NCBI GenBank assembly: GCA_050117315.1
Contig: JASFMY010000027.1
Span: 1-57,870, forward strand
DNA: 57,870 bases
Origin: JANQIV01 sp050117315
GTDB lineage: Bacteria; Bacteroidota; Ignavibacteria; Ignavibacteriales; Melioribacteraceae
Direction of reading: 5' to 3'
The notes beneath the pieces were generated by a model. It worked only from the letters and a program-made list of their open reading frames with translations, was not told where the DNA came from and ran no database searches. Numbering within the stretch: position 1 is the stretch's first letter; each line of letters begins with the position of its first letter. Both the position numbers and the translations under genes were made by a program. Below, piece after piece: positions 52,722 to 57,870 of the stretch.

Positions 52722-53939
52722 ATGAAAAGCAATAAAATTAAAATAATATTTTTAATGGGATTTCTGTTTTTTAACTGCTTTTATATCTCTTTAAAAGCAA
52801 TTGATTATCCCCTTGAAATTGATGCCATAAAAATACGTTTTAATTATGATTTAAACAGCTATAGTCATGATGCACTTTCTATAACAACCGGTTATAGCAA
52901 TCCTATTATTGTTATTGAAGATGAGTGGGATATTGATGAAGGTCATGATTATCCAATAGCATACATCAAAGGACAAACAAGTAGGAGAATTAAAGTTACA
53001 TTTAGACATAATCAAGATCAGAGTCGGAGTTATACTTTTTTGATGGCAGGTTATGTTGATCAAGGAACTAGTTTTGGAGATGCTTGGTCTACTTCTGTAT
53101 ATTTCCCAAGTAACAATAATGGCATATCTAATGAAATAACTTATCAACTACATGGATCAGTACCAAATAGTGTTGGGAAAAGATATGCAAGGTTTATGTG
53201 GGAATGTATTGACTATGGTGCTGAATATTTTTGGACTGAACACGATTACTATACACTCCTTGCTGCACCTCAAGCGCCGATGGCTATTCCGTGGACAACT
53301 GTATTAGACAATGCTTGTGTTTGGGCGAGTGGACAAACCTCATCCGAAAATGCAGCAAATGATATCACAAATTGTTTATTTACATGTGGCTTCGATTATG
53401 ATACTGGAAGTGGCGCACCACGATATGGCGGATGGAGTACGTTTAATCTAACGCAATTCTTATCAGAATTAGGTAGTTCTTATGATGTAAATTGCCTTGA
53501 TATGGGTAAAGCAGTTACCACATTTGGTAATGCAATTGGTTGTGGTTTATACCTTACAACTTTTTCCGGCGGATTATCACTAAATTGCATTGATCCAATT
53601 GGCGCAGCTTTACCAACAAATAATCCTTTTAGTTCTCCCTTAATCGGAAATGATTGTAGATATGGTGGATTTAGTTATCATGCCTTTTCACAGAATTCCA
53701 GTAAAAATACATGGGATGCTTGTTTAAAATACGATATAGACGGTGATCCCGATAATGTTACAGGATCAAATCCAGGTTGTGGTAGTACTACAACTGGATA
53801 TTCCTGGATATTACCTTCTAATGAACAGGAATCAACATACATTCAACGTCTGTTAGACTATTGGACTACATGGGAGAATTGTAGTAACCCTTATAACTGT
53901 GGTTACTTTACATATCAGAGAGCCTTTAGTGTTAATTAA
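52722..53939 (+). CDS. Secreted unknown protein with candidate Cys-His-Asp catalytic core
   Basis: A 405-residue protein with a signal peptide (about 1-26) and an N-terminal beta-sandwich-like region (about 28-180). The C-terminal region (about 185-395) contains DNACVWASG, then VNCLDMGKAV (C258), GFSYHAFS (H320) and WDACLKYDID (D332 or D338). The order Cys, His, Asp with a helix after the Cys resembles transglutaminase/NlpC-type folds, but I could not assign a family. Many Cys residues suggest disulfides. It has no T9SS tail of its own, although the first gene of the operon has one. Possible peptidase or amidase; the substrate is unknown. Confidence 0.65.
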   Translation: MKSNKIKIIFLMGFLFFNCFYISLKAIDYPLEIDAIKIRFNYDLNSYSHDALSITTGYSNPIIVIEDEWDIDEGHDYPIAYIKGQTSRRIKVTFRHNQDQSRSYTFLMAGYVDQGTSFGDAWSTSVYFPSNNNGISNEITYQLHGSVPNSVGKRYARFMWECIDYGAEYFWTEHDYYTLLAAPQAPMAIPWTTVLDNACVWASGQTSSENAANDITNCLFTCGFDYDTGSGAPRYGGWSTFNLTQFLSELGSSYDVNCLDMGKAVTTFGNAIGCGLYLTTFSGGLSLNCIDPIGAALPTNNPFSSPLIGNDCRYGGFSYHAFSQNSSKNTWDACLKYDIDGDPDNVTGSNPGCGSTTTGYSWILPSNEQESTYIQRLLDYWTTWENCSNPYNCGYFTYQRAFSVN

Positions 53940-53961
53940 ATAAATATAAAGGAGTTAGAAA

Positions 53962-54519
53962 ATGTATCATAAAATAATGGGAATTATATATATAATAATT
54001 ATTACCTGTTGTTTTTTAACGGATACTTTTGCTCAAGAAAGATATGGATTTGAAAATTGGCCGGGTAAAAGTGGGGTAATAAAAAGTGCAATTGAATTAC
54101 CATCTCAACTTATTTCTACTCAAAATCTTTCGTTAGCTGAAGGCTCAAGGGGAAACTCACTTTTTTATAAAATTCCTTTAGATGAAAATGATCAATTAAA
54201 AAAAGGAAGATTACAAGCAGAAGTCTTTGCCACTGTAGAAAAAGCACAATTGGCTTTGGTTGAGTATTTAGATTGCTTAACAACCCCCTATAAACCTCCT
54301 CGTTTAATCGGGAAAGAATTTAAAATAGGAGATGTCGCTTTTGGGGAGGAGAAGGATAAGATTCTTCTGATGGCTTTCACAAGAAATAATGTATTGGTCA
54401 TTGTTCATGCACCAATAAATATAGCTGTGGAAATTAGTGAAGGATTTGACGGTAATATCCAGAATGCCGTGGAATGGGGAAAGGATGGCTCAATTCCTTC
54501 TTTCCTATTGATAAAATAA
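53962..54519 (+). CDS. Small secreted protein of unknown function
   Basis: A 185-residue protein, last in the four-gene operon, with a signal peptide (about 1-24, ending TFAQ). The rest is mixed alpha/beta: AEVFATVEKAQLALVEYLDC near the middle, then IGDVAFGEEKDKILLMAFTR and NNVLVIVHAP, resembling the alternating strand pattern of small single-domain binding or inhibitor proteins. No family or catalytic motif is recognised. It may be an immunity, chaperone or inhibitor partner of the Cys/His protein encoded just upstream (inference from position only). Confidence 0.6.
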   Translation: MYHKIMGIIYIIIITCCFLTDTFAQERYGFENWPGKSGVIKSAIELPSQLISTQNLSLAEGSRGNSLFYKIPLDENDQLKKGRLQAEVFATVEKAQLALVEYLDCLTTPYKPPRLIGKEFKIGDVAFGEEKDKILLMAFTRNNVLVIVHAPINIAVEISEGFDGNIQNAVEWGKDGSIPSFLLIK

Positions 54520-54640
54520 CAAACGGACTTGCTAAACAAACTGCAGCAACAGATTTTCAGGTAAATCAAAATGTTGGTCCCTGCGGAGCGAATCAAACTC
54601 AGCCAAAAGTGACTTTTTGTAGAGGTTTTATAATATTTAT

Positions 54641-54669
54641 AAACCAACTTCCTTGGAGGAAGTTGGTTT
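54641..54669 (+). terminator. Hairpin terminating the secreted-protein operon
   Basis: Perfect 12-bp stem AAACCAACTTCC/GGAAGTTGGTTT with a 5-base loop, 121 bases after the operon's last stop. The T-rich tail is short (TTTATTCT). It lies directly before the right copy of the 28-bp repeat. Confidence 0.75.
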
Positions 54670-54677
54670 ATTCTATA

Positions 54678-54705
54678 CAGGAGCGCTTTTTATTATTAAC
54701 AATTA
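54678..54705. repeat. 28-bp direct repeat, right copy
   Basis: Identical to the 3' end of the EamA gene (50310-50337) and, like it, followed by A/G-ATTA-type bases that complete a stop codon. No EamA coding sequence precedes it. The two copies are 4368 bases apart and bracket the four-gene secreted-protein operon. Confidence 0.85.
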
Positions 54706-54835
54706 ATCATGAAACTATAAAACAAGCACATCCCTTTTTTAAAGGGAACTTACTCTTTCTGACTTGTCCAAATTAGCGCGGCATAAGATTTAGATGTTTC
54801 AATAAAGATGAAACTTTCTCCGATAGAGGAACTCT

Positions 54836-54976
54836 TTTAATCCGCCTTCGCATTCGCTACGGCGGACCTGTCTGCCCCTGAGGGATGCCTTTGGTACCGC
54901 CAAGGCAGGCGAGAAGGCTGGGTTTAATTCCCCGTCGCCCCGCCTCCCGAAGTAAACTTCATACGGAGGGCAGGCT
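54836..54976. repeat. GC-rich palindromic repeat, copy C
   Basis: It starts like copies A and B (TTTAATCCGCCTTCGCATTC) and contains the GGACCTG-CTGCCCC block of copy B. It diverges after CCCCGTCGCC, where CCCCGCCTCCCG and a related GGAGGGCAGG arm close a second hairpin. It lies 24 bases before MITE-like copy 3, just as copy B lies shortly before copy 1. The 687-base gap 54520-55206 contains only this, the terminator, the direct repeat and the MITE. Confidence 0.75.
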
Positions 54977-55000
54977 GTTGAAGATTCTCGGAAAAGATAT

Positions 55001-55120
55001 TATATACACAAGCCAAATTGGTTTTGGGATTTTGCCATAAAGTCCTCTCCTTTTAAGAAAGGATTTAGGTGAGTTTTAAATAAAAACAGAGTCCCAAAAC
55101 CAATTTGGCTTGTGTATATA
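55001..55120. repeat. MITE-like element, copy 3, with perfect 29-bp terminal inverted repeats
   Basis: 120 bp. The first 29 bases (TATATACACAAGCCAAATTG and nine more) are the exact reverse complement of the last 29 (55092-55120). The middle has AGTCCT/AGGATT stems. No coding capacity. It is the most intact copy in the window and lies 86 bases upstream of the S41-type peptidase gene. Confidence 0.85.
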
Positions 55121-55206
55121 AAAAAAAGTTTTTCACATACAACATTTCTTAGTTATAAACATCCTTTCCTATGATTACCAAATTTAAATTCACAAATGAG
55201 GATATT

Positions 55207-56556
55207 ATGAAAACCATTATTATTATGATTGTTATATTCATTCCACACATTTTATTTAGTCAAGAGAACTCTCCTAAACTTTTAGAGCCTCTATTAATCA
55301 TGGAAGATATTGACTCGTTGATAACAACACTTAAAAATGTACATCCCACATTCGCATATTATTATGATGAAGAAAATCTTCAGGTTAAAATTGACAGTAT
55401 TAAAAAAGGAATTGACAAACCGATTTCTGCTCTTGAATTTTTTAGAATAATGCAGCCTTTAATTTCTATTGACGGGCATACAACATTGACGTATACCGAC
55501 AAGATATATCCGGTATTTGACAACCCTTTCTTTCCGTTCAAAGTTATTATTCATAATAAGAAGATAATTATTAAAGAAAATCTAAGAGGTATTAAATCAC
55601 TGCAAAAGGGAAATGAGATACAAAAAATTAATGGCGTTTCATCCGGTAAAATAATTCAGAACCTTGCCAGGTATATTCCCGGTGAATTAGAACCAAATAA
55701 ACTAAAAAAACTTGAAAAACGATTTCACATATTTTACAGATTAGTATACGGCTCTTTCCCGGAGTTCAATGTTTGCGTAAATACACGGGAAATAAAAGTA
55801 CCCGGTGCAAAATGGGGTGATTTTAAAGAACCAGATAAACCTAAATTTGAATTGCGATTTTATGATAATGATATAGCTTACATATATAAAAGAAGCTTTA
55901 AACCGCCGAGAGATTTCTTAACTTTTATGGATTCTGCATTTACTGAAATCTCTAAAAGAAAAATAAAATTCTTAATAATAGATAATCTTGAAGGCGGAGG
56001 TTTGACTGATCTTGCCGATTCGTTAATATCATATTTCACAGATAATCAATATAAATTATTTGATAAAAAGATGACTAAGATTAGTCCTTTAACAAATGTT
56101 TTTATTGAATCAAAAAAATCGGAAGGAATTGTTGAAAACGGTTTTTTTGTTCAAGAATACTCAACCCACAGCTCCAACCGCAAAAATTTATTTAACGGGC
56201 AAACCATTATTCTCAACGGCCCTTTATCTTATTCAACAGCGACTTGTTTTCCAGCGGCCGCTAAATGTTATAAAGCCGCAATAATAGTCGGAGAAGAAAC
56301 AGGGCAGCCACTTGTCAGCAACGGAGATTTGAATAGATTTTTTTTAAGAAACACAAATCTGGCTTGTTTTACAAGTCTTTCGAAAATTTATATGTCGTGT
56401 AACAATGATGAGAATGAAGAAAGAGGAGTGGTTCCCGATTACGAAGTAAAACCAACTTTGGATGATTTATTAGATAATAAGAATTATTCCTTAATTTATA
56501 CATTGAAGTTGATAAGAGAGAATAGAAGAAATAAATTATCTAAAGAGAAGCAGTAA
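55207..56556 (+). CDS. S41-family (C-terminal processing) peptidase-like secreted protein
   Basis: A 449-residue protein. The frame opens at 55171, but the ATG at 55207 begins a clean signal peptide (about 1-19). An N-terminal helical domain (about 30-110) is followed by a PDZ-like stretch (about 110-165, GNEIQKINGVSSGKII). The S41 catalytic region (about 220-430) has DNLEGGGLTDLADSLISYF in place of the usual IDLRxNxGG, and the nucleophile motif GPLSYSTATCFPAA with the predicted catalytic Ser, then VGEETGQPLVSNGD. The family cleaves near protein C-termini or digests surface peptides. The altered IDLR motif makes activity slightly uncertain. It stands alone after MITE copy 3. Confidence 0.8.
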   Translation: MKTIIIMIVIFIPHILFSQENSPKLLEPLLIMEDIDSLITTLKNVHPTFAYYYDEENLQVKIDSIKKGIDKPISALEFFRIMQPLISIDGHTTLTYTDKIYPVFDNPFFPFKVIIHNKKIIIKENLRGIKSLQKGNEIQKINGVSSGKIIQNLARYIPGELEPNKLKKLEKRFHIFYRLVYGSFPEFNVCVNTREIKVPGAKWGDFKEPDKPKFELRFYDNDIAYIYKRSFKPPRDFLTFMDSAFTEISKRKIKFLIIDNLEGGGLTDLADSLISYFTDNQYKLFDKKMTKISPLTNVFIESKKSEGIVENGFFVQEYSTHSSNRKNLFNGQTIILNGPLSYSTATCFPAAAKCYKAAIIVGEETGQPLVSNGDLNRFFLRNTNLACFTSLSKIYMSCNNDENEERGVVPDYEVKPTLDDLLDNKNYSLIYTLKLIRENRRNKLSKEKQ

Positions 56557-56751
56557 CAAAAAAAACATCTTCTGCCTGGAATGAAAATTTTCCAGGGACG
56601 AATAATTTGATAATTATTGAAAATTATGTGGAGGTTTTGAAGTAATAAAATACTTCTCGATTCCATTTCCAATCCTTTTAATTTCCTGCTGTTTCGTCCT
56701 TCAATTCCTACAGTTGCCACCGTCCCATGCCAAAATATAGGCCGGCCCTCC

Positions 56752-56813
56752 TTCGCTTAAAGTTTACCCACCGAAGTTTAACGTAGGTGGGCTACGGCCT
56801 TTAGGTTAGCGAA
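56752..56813. repeat. Palindromic repeat
   Basis: Outer TTCGCT/AGCGAA and inner CCCACC/GGTGGG pair around a 13-base loop, with a GGCC-rich flank. It lies in the gap 56557-56901 between the S41 gene and the dead transposase; nothing else is recognised in that gap. Confidence 0.5.
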
Positions 56814-56901
56814 GAGAAAATAAATAAAAAAGTAATAATAAAGGGGGAGTTGAACACAGAGAGAAATATTGATAAATTTAATAAAATCAGATGGGTGAAC
56901 T

Positions 56902-57386
56902 TCAGCTGCGGCAGGTGTGAGTATAAGCTTCTGCTCTTATTTTCATAAACTGTGTTCTTCTTCTTAAAAGGTCTCTTGTTGATCTCATTTCCTTGGGATA
57001 AACATAACCAATCGGGAAATGATTACTTCTCATTAAGTCGGCTATTTTTTTTGAATCAATCTTATTCCCAATAAAAAATATCGGGACAAGCTATTCTTTT
57101 TCTTCCCCCCATGGATAGCTTTCATGTAATAAGCATGTCCAAGATAGAAAGGAATGCCGTGTTCTAAGCAAGCATCAGCCAGCCAGTAATAGCTGTGCAT
57201 TGACTCAACCCCAACGGATATAGAGTCTTTGTATTTGTTTATTAAATTATTGAATAGTTTAAAATCATTACGCATATTGCGATGTAGATGGATGTTGCCT
57301 TCCTTGTCCATTACACATATATACATCTTAGTGCTATGGAGGTCAACTCCGTAAACATATTTTGTTTTCATTGTAGCTAATTCCAT
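56902..57386 (-). pseudogene. Dead IS110-family transposase (frameshifted and truncated)
   Basis: The N-terminal RuvC-like DEDD domain starts MELATMKTKYVYGVDLHSTK (first Asp in VDLHS) and has VGVESMHSYYWLAD. It runs to HGGKKKN, where a 29-base net insertion shifts the frame. The original frame resumes as KIDSKKIADLMRSNHFPIGY and KEMRSTRDLLRRRTQFMKIR, then stops at 56902. The C-terminal transposase_20 domain with the catalytic Ser is absent, so the element cannot move. Without the insert the junction would read KKKNKIDS, the family consensus. IS110 elements use a bridge RNA encoded next to the transposase gene. A GGAG ribosome site lies 7 bases before the ATG. Confidence 0.88.
57068..57091. 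mobile_element. 24-bp micro-insertion with 5-bp target duplication in the IS110 gene
   Basis: CCAATAAAAAATATCGGGAC plus AAGC is bounded by TATTC at 57063-57067 and again at 57092-57096. Removing 29 bases restores the transposase frame. The insert may be the footprint of an excised element or a filler from repair; its origin is unknown. Confidence 0.65.
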
Positions 57387-57389
57387 TTT

Positions 57390-57454
57390 GGTTCTCCTTG
57401 ATTTTGTTCTTATAAATGTTTGGCGACTTTAAATTTACAAAATCGGGGAGAACC
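57390..57454 (-). promoter_or_regulatory. RNA hairpin sequestering the IS110 ribosome site
   Basis: On the minus strand GGTTCTCC-CCG-ATTTTGT (upstream) pairs with ACAAAAT-CAA-GGAGAACC, the last part being the ribosome site 7 bases before the ATG: 8+7 pairs around a 3x3 internal loop and a 29-base loop. It could silence translation from read-through transcripts or be part of the IS110 bridge-RNA leader. The remaining bases 57455-57870 show short hairpins (GTTACC/GGTAAC at 57706-57734) but no gene. Confidence 0.6.
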
Positions 57455-57870
57455 TTTTAACTAATATCCAGCCGCTCAAGACCGACCGCATTTTCATTGC
57501 GGCAGTGGTACAGTTTAAGGGGTTGTGTTAATAGTTTGGCATTTTGTTCTAAGTAGATTGTAAATGTTAAGTAGGGTCGCCGCCTGTGCGGTTGAAGTTA
57601 CAGGCGGCTACAGATTATAAATATTCGTTGCTAGTTAAGTATTGCTATTCTGGGCGGCGGCTTAGCGGCAACGTCGTTTTGCGACATGAAGTCACGTAAA
57701 TGGCTGTTACCATCGTTTTTTTTCGATAGGTAACCCGATGTTTTGCCATCGGTACTTTATCGGGATATGCATTAGTAGTAATACTTTTGTGTGAAGCTCC
57801 TGAGACAATGATATCCAATCCGGTACATCCGGAATAAAAGCGAACCGTGAGGTAAGCTTGATTCTGCTAG

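Noticed and set aside
54474..54776. 100-codon frame overlapping the end of the secreted operon
   Set aside because: It starts inside the 185-residue gene in another frame and reads through the terminator hairpin and the 28-bp repeat.
1..57870. CRISPR array, tRNA or rRNA genes
   Set aside because: No regularly spaced direct repeats with unique spacers, and no cloverleaf or rRNA core sequence was recognised on reading.

Overview
This window is AT-rich DNA (about one third G+C by eye) from a member of the Bacteroidota/Chlorobiota group, most probably an Ignavibacteria-like organism. The grounds are: a FecI/FecR/SusC/SusD cassette; C-terminal secretion domains that open with NYPNPFNP and end in a KKMILLR-type tail (type IX secretion, in the form common in Ignavibacteria); promoter-like TATCTTTG boxes matching the Bacteroidota -7 element (TAnnTTTG); and single-domain orphan sensor kinases. 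No rRNA, tRNA or CRISPR array was recognised.

Layout. (1) 1-1.45 kb: the tail of a cut-off gene, then two overlapping unknown genes whose products share a short motif (V..IN.T..GDI.N), at the C-terminus of the first and the N-terminus of the second, a two-helix membrane protein. (2) 1.6-9.5 kb: ECF sigma factor, anti-sigma FecR, a SusC-type TonB receptor with an STN signalling domain, SusD and a lipoprotein glycerophosphodiesterase. This reads as a self-regulated uptake locus for a phosphodiester rather than a glycan. (3) 9.9-18.9 kb, minus strand: an intracellular-looking beta-propeller, a giant two-component propeller kinase, and a leaderless VWA protein plus zinc metallopeptidase pair. (4) 19.1-26.1 kb: a umuD-umuC mutagenic polymerase operon with a palindromic operator candidate, a PAS/PAS/GAF kinase, a PA0069-type radical SAM protein, a GH97 remnant and a HAMP kinase. 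(5) 26.6-33.1 kb: a GH9 cellulase, then a decayed stretch (broken lipoprotein, kinase fragment, repeats) and a large beta-helix protein with a T9SS tail.

(6) 33.6-49.3 kb is the most interesting region: one long run of plus-strand genes headed by repeated DtxR-like boxes and a small terminator-bounded transcription unit. It carries two related small CG-motif proteins, two related leucine-carboxyl-methyltransferase-like enzymes, flavodoxin, a LolA-like protein, an outer-membrane barrel, an MMPL/RND exporter, an Rrf2 regulator, a YbtPQ/IrtAB-like ABC pair, a third methyltransferase and a TonB receptor. Together these look like an iron- or metal-starvation operon with both export and import machinery but no recognisable peptide synthetase, so it is a candidate undescribed metallophore or metal-complex system (inference).

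(7) 49.4-57.9 kb: an EamA transporter whose last 28 bases recur exactly 4.4 kb downstream, bracketing a four-gene operon of secreted unknowns (T9SS tail, TPR, a Cys/His/Asp enzyme candidate); then an S41-type peptidase and a dead IS110 transposase broken by a 24-bp insertion with a 5-bp duplication. Several families of palindromic and MITE-like repeats are spread through the intergenic spaces.
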